Shown here one piece after another: positions 18,701-27,424 of a DNA stretch of 34,825 bases (positions are counted from its first letter, which is position 1; every line of letters begins with the position of its first letter). The notes beneath the pieces are model-generated. The model was not told the DNA's origin. It was given only the letters and a program-made list of their open reading frames with translations, and ran no database searches. Location of the stretch: NCBI GenBank assembly GCA_004145795.1, contig SEIO01000032.1:1-34825 (forward strand), written 5' to 3'. The translations under genes and the position numbers were made by a program. Origin of the DNA: Lentibacillus lipolyticus (lineage in GTDB: Bacteria; Bacillota; Bacilli; Bacillales; Amphibacillaceae).

Positions 18701-19391
18701 CCAAAAGCTGGAAAAACAGCTTTACTATGTGCTGGAACGACTATCCATCCGTTTTCATGATTTATTTAAGGAAACGTTTAATCCAGCAACAATCACTGAC
18801 ACTGGAAAAGGTGCACAGGAACAGCTGGTACACTGCCTGCGTAACCTGCTTCATGACGCAGGTTACGAATTGATGCAGGAATTACGGGCCGTTTCACTAA
18901 GAATGGAAGCTTTCATCACCGATTTAAAGCAGGAGATTCACCACTATTATGTACGTCAAAGCAAGGATGTGGATGCTGGATTTACGCTTCCTGATCCGGA
19001 GACACCTGAACTGGAGACACCTTTGTATGAACAGGCATTTCAAAACTTGGGCGCACAGACCTTCCAGCGTGAGCTAAAGCTGTTCAAAGGTACCAAAGCA
19101 TTTTTTGCCAAGAATGAGAAAGAAGTAATGAAAGAAGCACTGCTGGAGCGTTTGTATCCGTACGCTAAAGAATATTTGGATTATTACCAGCAGCGGATGG
19201 AGGAAACGTATTTGAATCAGTGGAATGCAGTTATCCAGGATATGCAAACAATGATACGTCAGCACGTGGATAGTTATATAGACCGGCAGACAGCGATGCT
19301 GACAGAACAGCCAGTAGATATGGAAACATTAAGCAAGAAATCCCATACGCTCGAAACCATGCTTAGAGAATACGAAGGAATGGAGACATAA
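15750..19391 (+). CDS. dynA: DynA, two-headed bacterial dynamin-like GTPase
   Basis: DynA (YpbR) is a fused double dynamin that tethers and fuses membranes and helps the cell survive membrane damage by phage or antibiotics. At 1213 residues it is close to the B. subtilis protein. Head 1 has P-loop GHFSAGKSS (52-60), switch residue Thr near 78, DTPGIDAADDADRL near 143 and NQIDKH near 200. Head 2 has GAFSAGKSS near 630, DTPGADSVNARHTS near 786 and a degenerate G4 motif, MNASDLA, near 848. Long helical stalk regions follow each head. A hydrophobic paddle is not obvious. AAGGGG lies 14 bases before the ATG, rather far. The next gene, ypcP, starts 3 bases after the stop, as in B. subtilis. Confidence 0.93.
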   Translation: MRTKTEKNRITEQHLAAFYQLMLDNGDTNNAEKLLEVYEKWSKTNLMIGFAGHFSAGKSSMIDYLLGTSILPKSPIPTSANVVMIQSGQGGVRLYFDDGTVYAYEQPYDMDIIKDFARTKGNLKKIGIDLHETSLPDGCTVIDTPGIDAADDADRLITESSLHLLDVLFYVMDYNHVQSEVNLQFLTKVQDYGIPVFIIINQIDKHNAAELPFEEFAKKIEQTFDQWNLNPEAIYYSSLKDRDLPENEISAIKARLFALMTEEKQETYHIDRSVEQLKEEHKQYLRAMHEHDVSSQGLQETDAREDLRDRMEHVNKTLTELKAVPQRVEDAFMHELKTTLNNAYLMPAELREKARLFLEAQQKDFKVGWLGSKKKTEAERTKRSEDFLIALQENMETSIRWKLRDKWTELLTYYQLQDPLLIEEVQNITLSYDTAMLRDLIKPGAKITGDYVLVYTGDVSADVKQKFKQKAMRLLEEINSSLAEKLNQELVAYEAEWQTLDQQLHNQATLEMLERHLHERCNQLDHVLSNPQPSPETLANMNERLHVPYETVNQQAMINPTPKPMDSPAKQNSDWEPEERPALSTEQLLDQLSKTMDIVSELPGFQTLVYDLQQKHERLHNRTYTIALFGAFSAGKSSFANALMGGYILPASPNPTTAVINRINPVNDTYGHGTAIVTMKDETVLKEDIENLVRHFAVPEATSVDDLVAWIKEQRLHMHDGLEKTSKDFLQAVLEGYKDMRANLAQELVIPVGELKDYVTDEQKASFIASVDLYYDCPVTRQGITLVDTPGADSVNARHTSVAFDYIKYADAIFYVTYYNHAFAKADRDFLLQLGRVKESFQNDKMFFVMNASDLAADQAELESVRSYIEEQLITYGIRFPKLYTVSSKQSLDEKMNGTPLNRDMAAFEESFDHFIHEELTSIAKQSAVRDMHRALEEIRRYIDALQWDEEEKEQFQASLKTKETALKQLANELKAAGYTQKISQKLEKQLYYVLERLSIRFHDLFKETFNPATITDTGKGAQEQLVHCLRNLLHDAGYELMQELRAVSLRMEAFITDLKQEIHHYYVRQSKDVDAGFTLPDPETPELETPLYEQAFQNLGAQTFQRELKLFKGTKAFFAKNEKEVMKEALLERLYPYAKEYLDYYQQRMEETYLNQWNAVIQDMQTMIRQHVDSYIDRQTAMLTEQPVDMETLSKKSHTLETMLREYEGMET

Positions 19392-19394
19392 CGG

Positions 19395-20255
19395 ATGGAA
19401 AAACACAAGAAAATTTTGCTTGTCGATGGGATGGCCTTGCTTTTCCGCGGCTTTTTTGCTACAGCATTTTCCGGTAACTTTATGCGTACGAAAGAAGGAA
19501 TTCCGACGAATGGTGTTTATCAATTTTTAAGATACTTCCTTGATGCAGTACAGCGATTTGAACCGACGCATGTCATCTGTTGCTGGGATATGGGGAGCAA
19601 GACATTCCGAACAGACCTTTTTCCAGACTACAAGGCGAACCGTTCCAAGCCGCCGGAGGAGCTTATACCTCAGTTTGACCTAATTAAAGAAGTCACCAAG
19701 GCATTCAGCATTCCGAATATTGGTCAAGAAAATTTCGAAGCGGATGACTGTATTGGATCGCTGGCAAGACAATTTGCCGCTGATGACGATGTGCTGATCT
19801 TGACCGGTGATCAGGACATGCTGCAGCTGGTCGATACAGGGATTAGTGTTGCTATTATGAAAAAAGGGATTGGCAACTATGACATTTTCGATCAGGAATC
19901 GTTTTATGACAAAAGAGGAATCCATCCGCATCAACTTATCGATTTGAAGGGGTTAATGGGGGATTCCTCCGATAACTACCCCGGGGTAAAAGGTATCGGT
20001 GAGAAAACAGCATTAAAACTGCTCCGTGAATATGGCACAGTCGATGCCCTTATTGCTGACACCAACCAGCTTCCACAAGGTATACGGCGGAAAATAACCG
20101 AGAATCTGGATATGCTTTATTTATCAAGAAAACTTGCTGCAATCAGGTGTGATATCTCTATTAACTGTACGTTGGAAGAAGCCGTATGGCACTATGAACC
20201 TGCGGAAATGGAAGATAAAATTGCAGCTTTAGATTTTTCTAAGTTCATGAAGTAG
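19395..20255 (+). CDS. ypcP: YpcP, 5'-3' exonuclease (PolA N-terminal/FEN-like)
   Basis: A stand-alone 5'-3' exonuclease of 286 residues, homologous to the N-terminal domain of DNA polymerase I; in B. subtilis it has a role in removing RNA primers and in R-loop or Okazaki-fragment processing. Metal-binding acidic residues are seen in LLVDGMALLFRGFF (N-terminus), NFEADDCIGSLA near 114-125, TGDQDMLQLVD near 136-146, and the helix-hairpin-helix GLMGDSSDNYPGVKGIGEKTALKLL near 185-209. The start ATG follows the dynA stop by 3 bases and has GGAG upstream, so the two are co-transcribed. Confidence 0.93.
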   Translation: MEKHKKILLVDGMALLFRGFFATAFSGNFMRTKEGIPTNGVYQFLRYFLDAVQRFEPTHVICCWDMGSKTFRTDLFPDYKANRSKPPEELIPQFDLIKEVTKAFSIPNIGQENFEADDCIGSLARQFAADDDVLILTGDQDMLQLVDTGISVAIMKKGIGNYDIFDQESFYDKRGIHPHQLIDLKGLMGDSSDNYPGVKGIGEKTALKLLREYGTVDALIADTNQLPQGIRRKITENLDMLYLSRKLAAIRCDISINCTLEEAVWHYEPAEMEDKIAALDFSKFMK

Positions 20256-20266
20256 TGAACTGAAGT

Positions 20267-20304
20267 AAAATGGAACGCACCTTGACCGATGCGTTCCATT
20301 TTTT
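20267..20304. terminator. Bidirectional terminator between ypcP and ctaA
   Basis: AAAATGGAACGCA pairs with TGCGTTCCATTTT around a 9-base loop, with six T's on the plus side and four on the minus side. It serves the convergent genes ypcP and ctaA and touches the ctaA stop codon. Confidence 0.88.
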
Positions 20305-21152
20305 CACTGACGACAGATCATCCTCGCTTCCACCATCAAAGCAAACAGCAGTGTTCCAATGGCCAAATGCCATACTGCCATCGACAGGGAAAGAAAGGAT
20401 AAAATAGTAAATATACCGACAGCAATTTGCACGACTACAACACCAAGAATGAGCAGCATACGTTGTTTTAAGGCCGTATGATTGGTCTTAAACACACGAA
20501 AGGCTAGAAATACGATGTACGCGGCGGCTGCCACTGCGAATAAGCGATGCCCTGTCTGCATATACTGTGCCAACGTACTTGGTAAAATAGAATGGTCCGT
20601 ACACTCTAGCCACCCGCAGGCAAGCCCTATTTCTTCATGTTTAATGTATGCACCAAGGCCGATGGTGATAAACAATAATACAATGATGGTGTTCAGATGG
20701 TGTATGATAGACGATGGTTGCAACAGTAGGATTCTTTTCCTGTTGTAACGCCAGATCCAAATTAACAGGGCCATGAAGATCATTGCAATTAGTAGGTGAA
20801 TAGTAATGACAACTGATGGAAGATGATAAAACACGACGACAGCACCCATTACCAATTGAATGGACAGAAGGAGAAGCATCCAATTGGCAGCTTTTCGTTC
20901 CTGCAGACTTCTGCTCGTTTTTCGAATATGTACAAATAAGAAAACAGTCATGAAAAACAGTACGCCTCCAATAACGCGATGACCGAATTCAATTAATGTA
21001 TCCCCGCTCAACTGAGGGATGACTTTTCCGTTACAAAGCGGCCAGTCTGGTCCGCATCCCATGCCTGACTCTGATGATGCTACATAACCCCCAAATACAA
21101 TCAGTAAGTATGTCAGCATGATTATTCCAAATAAAAATTGCTGTTTCGACAT
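20304..21152 (-). CDS. ctaA: Heme A synthase CtaA
   Basis: CtaA oxidises the C8 methyl of heme O to make heme A for aa3-type oxidases. It is a polytopic membrane protein of 282 residues with about eight hydrophobic helices. The first outer loop has the family signature SGMGCGPDWPLCNGKVIP (paired Cys). EFGHRVIGG holds a heme-ligand His, a second is in VVITIHLLIA, a third in MQTGHRLFAV and a fourth in MAVWHLAIG. A second Cys pair is in GLACGWLECTDH. The start is ATG 21152, with AAAGGAGG eight bases upstream; the frame extends 16 codons further without a better site. ctaB, usually near ctaA, is not in the window. Confidence 0.93.
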   Translation of the reverse strand: MSKQQFLFGIIMLTYLLIVFGGYVASSESGMGCGPDWPLCNGKVIPQLSGDTLIEFGHRVIGGVLFFMTVFLFVHIRKTSRSLQERKAANWMLLLLSIQLVMGAVVVFYHLPSVVITIHLLIAMIFMALLIWIWRYNRKRILLLQPSSIIHHLNTIIVLLFITIGLGAYIKHEEIGLACGWLECTDHSILPSTLAQYMQTGHRLFAVAAAAYIVFLAFRVFKTNHTALKQRMLLILGVVVVQIAVGIFTILSFLSLSMAVWHLAIGTLLFALMVEARMICRQ

Positions 21153-21425
21153 GTCCAAAGCCTCCTTTATGAATAACTTCTTTATTGATGTAATAAGCAT
21201 GTTCAGCTTATCAAAATTAATAGAAATAAAGTGTGCTCTATGTCACTTCGACCGATGATTCAGCTAAATCAGCTTTGATAGTAGAAAAACAGGCAAAGCA
21301 TTTATTTACAAGTCCGATGGCTCCCTGGCAGATGGTTCCATGCTCATTCCTTGCGGTAAACAAATGATTCCCCTGGCATCATGATGGCTTGTAACGGGTA
21401 ATACTATGAATGTGAGGTGATGCAA

Positions 21426-22736
21426 ATGGTATTTTCGCAGGCACAAATTAATGACTGGCGGAACACTTATCCAATTTTGAACGATGTCATGAATCTAAAA
21501 CCGGTGTTCTGGACAAATCCACGGGTGAAAAAGGTGGGCGACTTATCCGATTTGCCGTTGACACGAAAAGATATAGAAGCAGCAGAAGCAAGATGGAAAC
21601 GATTTGCTCCGTTTCTGGCTGCTGCGTTTCCTGAAACAGAAGCGACGGACGGAATCATTGAGTCCCCGCTGGAGAGGATTAGCAAACTGCAAGCGAGCAT
21701 ATTTCCTGAAGTACCCGGTACCTTTTATGTGAAATGTGATCATGAGCTCCCGATTGCTGGATCCATTAAAGCAAGGGGTGGCATTTATGAAGTGTTGAAA
21801 CATGCTGAAACGCTTGCTATAGAAGCGGGAATGCTGCATAAGAATGACCATTATGCTGTGCTGGCAGAAGAAAGATTCAGGGAGTTTTTCAGCCAATATT
21901 CCATTGGCGTCGGTTCAACCGGCAATCTCGGCCTGAGCATTGGCATTATTGGTGCTAAGCTTGGTTTTCATGTATATGTCTATATGTCAGCTGATGCTAA
22001 ACAATGGAAAAAGGACTTATTGCGTGAAAAAGGGGCACACGTTCTGGAGTTCTCCGGTGACTTCAGTGAGGCGATTGCTGCCGGCAGAGCGAAAACGAAC
22101 GCTGATCCTTACGGTTATTTTGTCGATGACGAAGATTCGCGTCATTTATTTCTTGGCTACAGTGTTGCGGCATTAAGGTTGGAGAAACAGTTGCAGGAGA
22201 ACAATAGAATAGTGGATGCAAACCATCCGCTGTTTGTTTATCTTCCATGCGGTGTCGGCGGCTCGCCGGGGGGTATTGCGTTTGGCCTGAAAATGGTGTT
22301 CGGCGATAATGTTCACTGTTTTTTCGTTGAACCTGTGCATTCCCCATCGGTTCTAATCGGTTTAGTGACCGGAAAGATGGACGAAATCAGTGTGCAGGAT
22401 TTGGGTATTGATAACCGCACGGAAGCGGACGGCCTAGCGGTAGGGCGCCCGTCCCGATTTGCTACCGGCATCAGCGACCAGCTGGTAAGCGGTATTTACA
22501 CGATGGAAGATGATGCATTATACCGCCTGCTTGCCGCCATAGCTGACAGTGAAGGCATGTTTCTTGAGCCATCTGCAACAGCTGGTTTTGCCGGTCCTCA
22601 TCGGGTGCTTTCGTATATTAGAAAGCAGATGGGCGATAACAGTTATGCAACGCATATTGCGTGGGCCACAGGTGGAGCACTTGTCCCTGCAAAAGATATG
22701 GAAATGTTTTATAATAAAGGTAAAAGCATGGAATAG
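21426..22736 (+). CDS. dsdA: D-serine dehydratase (D-serine ammonia-lyase) DsdA
   Basis: This PLP enzyme converts D-serine to pyruvate and ammonia; 436 residues, close to E. coli DsdA (442). The PLP-binding lysine is in PIAGSIKARGGIYEVLK (about residues 108-124), the phosphate-binding loop is GVGSTGNLGLSIG, and the C-terminal SATAGFAGPHRVL is typical. The start is ATG 21426, six bases after GAGGTG; GTG 21417 and ATG 21420 overlap that site. The 270 bp upstream show no clear gene and no dsdC-type regulator. The next gene, a cysteine synthase-like enzyme, starts 16 bases downstream, so the two probably form one operon for serine or sulfur amino acids. Confidence 0.93.
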   Translation: MVFSQAQINDWRNTYPILNDVMNLKPVFWTNPRVKKVGDLSDLPLTRKDIEAAEARWKRFAPFLAAAFPETEATDGIIESPLERISKLQASIFPEVPGTFYVKCDHELPIAGSIKARGGIYEVLKHAETLAIEAGMLHKNDHYAVLAEERFREFFSQYSIGVGSTGNLGLSIGIIGAKLGFHVYVYMSADAKQWKKDLLREKGAHVLEFSGDFSEAIAAGRAKTNADPYGYFVDDEDSRHLFLGYSVAALRLEKQLQENNRIVDANHPLFVYLPCGVGGSPGGIAFGLKMVFGDNVHCFFVEPVHSPSVLIGLVTGKMDEISVQDLGIDNRTEADGLAVGRPSRFATGISDQLVSGIYTMEDDALYRLLAAIADSEGMFLEPSATAGFAGPHRVLSYIRKQMGDNSYATHIAWATGGALVPAKDMEMFYNKGKSME

Positions 22737-22752
22737 GAAGGTTGGCTTATAC

Positions 22753-23673
22753 ATGGAAACAGTTGACAATATGACAGCACTAATTGGAGAAACGCCAGTC
22801 GTCCGGCTGAACCGGATTGTACCAGAAGAGGCTGCTTCCGTTTTTATTAAACTGGAATCGTTTAACCCTAGTAAAAGTGTGAAAGACCGAGCAGCGTACA
22901 GCATGATCAAAAAAGCTGAAGATGAGGGACGCATTCAGCCAGGTGATACGATTATTGAGCCGACGAGTGGGAATACGGGGATAGGTCTTGCAATGAATGC
23001 TGCCGCGAAAGGATACAAGGCGATTTTAGTGATGCCTGATAACAGCACACAGGAGCGGCGCAACATTCTGCGGGCATTTGGTGCAGAAGTTGTTTTGACA
23101 CCGAGTGATGAAAAGATGCCTGGTGCAATCAAAAAAGCAGAAGAATTGCAGCGGGAAATCCCTAATAGTTTTATTCCGCAGCAATTCGAAAACAGTGCAA
23201 ACCCTGATATCCACCGCACAACCACAGCACAGGAAATTTATGAGCAAATGGGCGGGGAACTTGACGCATTTGTCGCCACTGCCGGAACCGGCGGGACCAT
23301 AACTGGTACAGGTGAGGTGCTGAAGGAGAAACTTCCAGAATTGCACATCTCTGTGGCGGAGCCTGAAGGTTCACCGGTTTTATCAGGAGGTGATCCCGGT
23401 AAACACAAATTAGTAGGCACTAGTCCGGGGTTTGTGCCTGATATTTTAAATACAACAATTTATGATGAGATTATTCAAGTCAGTGATAAAGAGGCAGTTG
23501 ACATGTTTAAGACACTGCCACAACAAGAAGGTATTTTTACGGGCTTGTCGGGAGCTGCGGCAGTTATTGCAGCCATTAAAACGGCCAAGCGTCTCGGGAA
23601 AGGAAAGAATGTATTGTGTATGGCACCAGATACTGGCGAACGGTATTTAAGCATGAATTTGTTTGATGAATAG
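22753..23673 (+). CDS. cysK: Cysteine synthase family protein (O-acetylserine sulfhydrylase-like)
   Basis: A fold-type II PLP enzyme that should make cysteine from O-acetylserine and sulfide; 306 residues. The PLP lysine is Lys44 in FNPSKSVKDRAA, the substrate loop is EPTSGNTGIGLAMNAAAKGY, and the phosphate-binding loop is TAGTGGTITGTG. The usual NPGSSVKDR reads NPSKSVKDR here, so it may be a paralogue (YtkP- or CBS-type) rather than the main CysK. The start ATG 22753 has AGGAAGG 11 bases upstream; the frame stays open back into dsdA, but those codons belong to dsdA in another frame. It lies in an operon with dsdA. Confidence 0.85.
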   Translation: METVDNMTALIGETPVVRLNRIVPEEAASVFIKLESFNPSKSVKDRAAYSMIKKAEDEGRIQPGDTIIEPTSGNTGIGLAMNAAAKGYKAILVMPDNSTQERRNILRAFGAEVVLTPSDEKMPGAIKKAEELQREIPNSFIPQQFENSANPDIHRTTTAQEIYEQMGGELDAFVATAGTGGTITGTGEVLKEKLPELHISVAEPEGSPVLSGGDPGKHKLVGTSPGFVPDILNTTIYDEIIQVSDKEAVDMFKTLPQQEGIFTGLSGAAAVIAAIKTAKRLGKGKNVLCMAPDTGERYLSMNLFDE

Positions 23674-23682
23674 GCTGGGAAG

Positions 23683-23711
23683 AAGAGCAGCATGGACAGC
23701 TGCTCTTTTTT
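23683..23711 (+). terminator. Intrinsic terminator of the dsdA-cysK operon
   Basis: AAGAGCAG pairs with CTGCTCTT around a 9-base loop, running into TTTTTT. It begins 10 bases after the cysteine synthase stop codon. Confidence 0.88.
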
Positions 23712-23806
23712 AATGGTAAAGAATTGCTGACGGACGAGGACTCTGTCACGGACCGGTTTTGGGATGCATAAAGTAACAAAGATTCTTACACAACAGGGGG
23801 AGAAAA

Positions 23807-24451
23807 ATGTATCGTCCATATCCTTATATGTATCCTTATGGAGCTACTGGTAATAACGTTGATCAGCTCGGTGACAGTACAATAAATTTTTCGCACATGT
23901 ACAATGACTATATACGGCAACAGACAGTCAGCGGGCAGGCGACTTGGACAGAAGGGGGAGCAGTTACGAAATGTGGCATACCGTGGTCGGCCAATCAATA
24001 CATGACCGCAGCCGTCGGGCCCAATTCGCCGTATCAATGCGGGCAGACGTTAAAGATACGAAATCCTGCTACGGGAAGAGAAGTTTTAGTGACCGTTGTT
24101 GATGAAACAGCCGGATATTCACGAAACCAGATTACTCTACACCGGCGAGCTTTTGAGATGCTGGGGGCAAATCCGCAGCAAGGTGTTTTAAACATTGAGA
24201 TATCACCTGCACCTGAATCGGAGCAGCAAAAATGGGGTGGATATTTACTCAAAATTGCTCAAACTGCTTATCCATCGTATCAAGTAACCAAGTATCATTT
24301 TATCAATGAAAAACTAATATCGTCACAACAGAAACAAGAAACGTATGAATATACTTTACAATCTCCACAGGAACGCATCACCGTTCAGGGAACCGTTGTA
24401 TATAATCCAAAAACTGATCGGATCCTTTCCTTTAATATCCGTGAAACATAG
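23807..24451 (+). CDS. Double-psi beta-barrel (RlpA-like) protein with DUF3889-type C-terminus
   Basis: A 214-residue protein of unknown function. Residues 1-14 are Tyr/Pro-rich (MYRPYPYMYPYGAT), like spore-coat proteins, and there is no signal peptide. Residues about 41-135 form an RlpA/expansin-like double-psi barrel: SGQATWTEGG, a Cys pair (KCGIPW and YQCGQTLKI), and VTVVDETAGYSRNQITLHRRAF holding the conserved Asp. Residues about 140-214 (WGGYLLKIAQTAYPSYQVTKYHF onward) resemble DUF3889. The domain calls are by eye. A spore-surface or cell-wall role is an inference. AGGGGGAG precedes the ATG; it is a single gene with no clear terminator nearby. Confidence 0.75.
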   Translation: MYRPYPYMYPYGATGNNVDQLGDSTINFSHMYNDYIRQQTVSGQATWTEGGAVTKCGIPWSANQYMTAAVGPNSPYQCGQTLKIRNPATGREVLVTVVDETAGYSRNQITLHRRAFEMLGANPQQGVLNIEISPAPESEQQKWGGYLLKIAQTAYPSYQVTKYHFINEKLISSQQKQETYEYTLQSPQERITVQGTVVYNPKTDRILSFNIRET

Positions 24452-24863
<412 letters not shown>

Positions 24864-24904
24864 AAAAAAACACGGTATAAAAACTTTTTTATACCGTGTT
24901 TTTT
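24864..24904. terminator. Strong bidirectional hairpin terminator
   Basis: AAACACGGTATAAAAA pairs with TTTTTATACCGTGTTT almost perfectly, with A-run and T-run flanks on both sides. It lies more than 400 bases after the nearest plus-strand gene, so it may end the suspected small RNA; it can also back up the minus-strand Rieske gene. Confidence 0.85.
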
Positions 24905-24931
24905 CGGTCTGAAATTTTTAGGATACAGTTA

Positions 24932-24964
24932 AATAAAGCAACCATGGATAATGGTTGCTTTATT
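24932..24964 (-). terminator. Terminator of the Rieske oxidoreductase gene
   Basis: A 14-bp perfect stem (24932-24945 with 24951-24964) has a 5-base loop and overlaps the gene's stop codon. On the minus strand the 3' arm ends GCTTTATTTAAC, a poor T-run, so the stronger hairpin beyond it may complete termination. Confidence 0.65.
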
Positions 24965-26492
24965 GCCCCAATTCCACTTTATTTAAAGGTTCTTTTGCCG
25001 GTCCTTCAATCACTTCACCTGTATAGGAATATCTTGATCCGTGGCATGGACAGTCCCAAGTCCGATCACCTGCGTTCCAGTTAACTTCACACCCGAGATG
25101 TTTGCATGTTGTATCAACAGCATATAAATTATTATCGCTATCTTTATAGACACCAGTACGTTTCCCGTTAACACGTGTTACAGTCGCATCATCGGGTGAA
25201 AGATCCTTTACATTATCGTTGGTGTATTCCAATTTTCCTTTTATTAAGTGTTTAGCAACATCTGTATTCATGCTTGCGAATTTACGAACTGCCGGATCAG
25301 CTTGAAATCGTGACGGCGAAAAAAGTTCTTGATAAGGACTTTCTTCATTTAAAATCCGATCACTGAGAACTTTTGCTGCGATGGTTCCGTTTGTCATGCC
25401 CCATTTGCGATACCCGGTCGCAACAAATACATTGTCTTCTTTTTTAGTAACCGGTCCAATGTAAGGCAATTTATCCATCGTTGTCAGATCCTGTGCCGAC
25501 CATCTGTAGACATATTCGGTAATGCCGAATTGTTTTTCAGCGTATTCCTGCAGTGCATCATAATGATTCATTGTTGATTCGCCTTGACCTGTTTTATGAT
25601 TTTCGCCGCTAATCAGCCACACATTCTCTCCATCTATCGTTGCTGATCTAATCGACCGGGTTGGCGATTCGGCATTAATATACATGCCGCCTGGAAAAGT
25701 TTTGGGAGATTTGACGGCAATAATATAGGCTCGTTCCGGGTACATTCGTGTCGGATAAAACCCTTGCCCATCATAAAATGGATAATGGGAAGCCTGGATA
25801 ATGTATTTGCAAGTAATACGGTGTTCGTCCCGTGTAATAATTGACGGGTGTTTGTTGTATTCTACATCTGCTGCTGTTGTCTGTTCATATATTTCCAGGC
25901 CGTTCTTAACAGCTTCATTCACTAGTTGTTTTAAATACTTCAATGGGTGGAACTGGGCTTGATCTTTCATGACTAAAGCAGATTTTACAGGAATATCCAA
26001 TGGTATGCTATCCGTTAGTTCACTAGGAATGTCTAGCTCATCATACGCCTGTTTTTCTGTTTCCAGTTTACTCATGTAATCGTTAGCATTTGTGAAAATA
26101 TACGCATCTTCCCGTTGATAATCACAAGATATATCGTGGTTGTTAATATTTTCTTCAATTAGCTGCTTTGCTTCCACGCATGCCTGGTAATACAGAGACG
26201 CTTTAGCTGAGCCAAAATGCTGAATCAGTTCATCATAAATCATGCCGTGCTGAGCCGTTATTTTAGCCGTCGTATGACCAGTCACTCCATTTAAAATGCC
26301 ATCCGCATCAATTAACGTTACCTTGACCCCTTGTTTTGTAAGTAAATAGGCTGCGGTAACCCCTGTTATACCCCCGCCAACAATGGCGACGTCCGTCTTT
26401 ATAGATGATTTCAATTTTGGAAAAGAAGGCAGTGTGACAGACGCTTTCCAATAGGATTCAGGGAATTGAGGAATATTTATATCATTTGCCAC
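24960..26492 (-). CDS. yhfW: FAD-dependent oxidoreductase with C-terminal Rieske domain (YhfW-like)
   Basis: A 510-residue redox protein resembling B. subtilis YhfW. The N-terminal DAO-type flavin domain starts with the dinucleotide-binding motif DVAIVGGGITGVTAAYLL (about 34-51) and has a late GYRKWGMTNGTIAA that closes over FAD. The C-terminal 90 residues form a Rieske domain with both ligand pairs: TCKHLGCEVNW (CxH) and CPCHGSRYS (CxxH). The substrate is unknown. The start is taken as GTG 26492, ten bases after AAGGAAGG; the TTG at 26501 sits too close to that site. It lies downstream of narI but beyond a terminator, so it is not part of the nar operon. Confidence 0.88.
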   Translation of the reverse strand: MANDINIPQFPESYWKASVTLPSFPKLKSSIKTDVAIVGGGITGVTAAYLLTKQGVKVTLIDADGILNGVTGHTTAKITAQHGMIYDELIQHFGSAKASLYYQACVEAKQLIEENINNHDISCDYQREDAYIFTNANDYMSKLETEKQAYDELDIPSELTDSIPLDIPVKSALVMKDQAQFHPLKYLKQLVNEAVKNGLEIYEQTTAADVEYNKHPSIITRDEHRITCKYIIQASHYPFYDGQGFYPTRMYPERAYIIAVKSPKTFPGGMYINAESPTRSIRSATIDGENVWLISGENHKTGQGESTMNHYDALQEYAEKQFGITEYVYRWSAQDLTTMDKLPYIGPVTKKEDNVFVATGYRKWGMTNGTIAAKVLSDRILNEESPYQELFSPSRFQADPAVRKFASMNTDVAKHLIKGKLEYTNDNVKDLSPDDATVTRVNGKRTGVYKDSDNNLYAVDTTCKHLGCEVNWNAGDRTWDCPCHGSRYSYTGEVIEGPAKEPLNKVELGQ

Positions 26493-26599
26493 TTTTATCA
26501 ATCCTTCCTTCTATAAGCAGTCATTTTATTGTCAATCATCGATCGGATATTATTCACGTTAACACAAATGACAATCATTGGTGTTAAGAATTTCAGCTA

Positions 26600-26639
26600 A
26601 AAAAATAACTGATGGCGTATGTTGCCATCAGTTGTTTTT
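26600..26639 (-). terminator. Terminator of the nar operon
   Basis: AACTGATGGC pairs with GCCATCAGTT around a 7-base loop. On the minus strand the stem is followed by ATTTTTTT, directly after narI. The plus-strand side also has a run of T's (GTTTTTG). Confidence 0.9.
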
Positions 26640-26645
26640 GCAGAA

Positions 26646-27341
26646 TTAGCTGCTTTTCTTTTGGTATTGTGATCTCGAGCGATATTGCTGTGGTGCCCTT
26701 TTCGGATATGTCACCGGAATACTGTAAAAATGAACGAGTCGTGTAAATGGAATAGAAGCAAAAAGTCCAAAAGCCGTCAGTGTATGCAACTTAAAAAGGA
26801 AAGGTATGTTGGTCATCAACTGATACTTTGGATCAAGAACAAATAGGCTTCTAAACCATGGTCCGATTGCTGTCCGATAGTCAAATTCCTCAGGTGTATA
26901 ATTTCCAAAAACAGTCATATAGGTTCCAATACCTGCAACAATCACAAGTGCAATGACAGAATAAAAATCTGCAAATGTTGCATGGACTCTCACGGGATCA
27001 ATAATTATTTTACGGATCAGAAGAATGATTAAACCAGCAACAGTCATGATGCCTGCTAACGACCCGCCGTACACAGCACCCATATGATATAAATGGTCCG
27101 ATACCCCAATCACCTGGTAAAATTCCATGGGAATGACAATCCCCATTATGTGACCGAAAAACGCAAAAATAATCCCCCAGTGAAATAATGGTGATCCAAG
27201 CCGAAGCCATTTCTTTTCAAAAAACTCAGTTGATGGTGCAGCCCAGGTCAATTGCCGGAATGCAAAGCGGTATAATAAACCAACGATCATAATGACTAAT
27301 GTTGCATATGGGAAGATAACCCACCAGAAAATTTCACTCAC
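26646..27341 (-). CDS. narI: Respiratory nitrate reductase gamma subunit NarI
   Basis: NarI is the membrane cytochrome b that takes electrons from menaquinol and anchors NarGH; 231 residues. Five hydrophobic helices can be seen, and the heme-b histidines sit in the second (FHWGIIFAFFGHIMG) and last (FLFKLHTLTAFGLFASIPFTRLVHFYS) pairs of helices. The start GTG 27341 has AAAGGAGGG upstream. Unlike the other nar genes, it is separated from narJ by 162 bases carrying a hairpin repeat. Confidence 0.95.
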   Translation of the reverse strand: MSEIFWWVIFPYATLVIMIVGLLYRFAFRQLTWAAPSTEFFEKKWLRLGSPLFHWGIIFAFFGHIMGIVIPMEFYQVIGVSDHLYHMGAVYGGSLAGIMTVAGLIILLIRKIIIDPVRVHATFADFYSVIALVIVAGIGTYMTVFGNYTPEEFDYRTAIGPWFRSLFVLDPKYQLMTNIPFLFKLHTLTAFGLFASIPFTRLVHFYSIPVTYPKRAPQQYRSRSQYQKKSS

Positions 27342-27424
27342 TCGATATCCCTCCTTTTGTTTTAACGCTATCTATGAAAGCATTTCCCACGGATCTATTT
27401 TCAAATTTAGCGATATAATTATTA

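Noticed and set aside
21229-21367. 45-codon open frame upstream of dsdA
   Set aside because: No ribosome binding site and no recognisable motif; the region is more likely just promoter sequence.
22549-22752. N-terminal extension of the cysteine synthase-like protein
   Set aside because: These 68 codons overlap dsdA in another frame; family length and the ribosome binding site fit the start at 22753.
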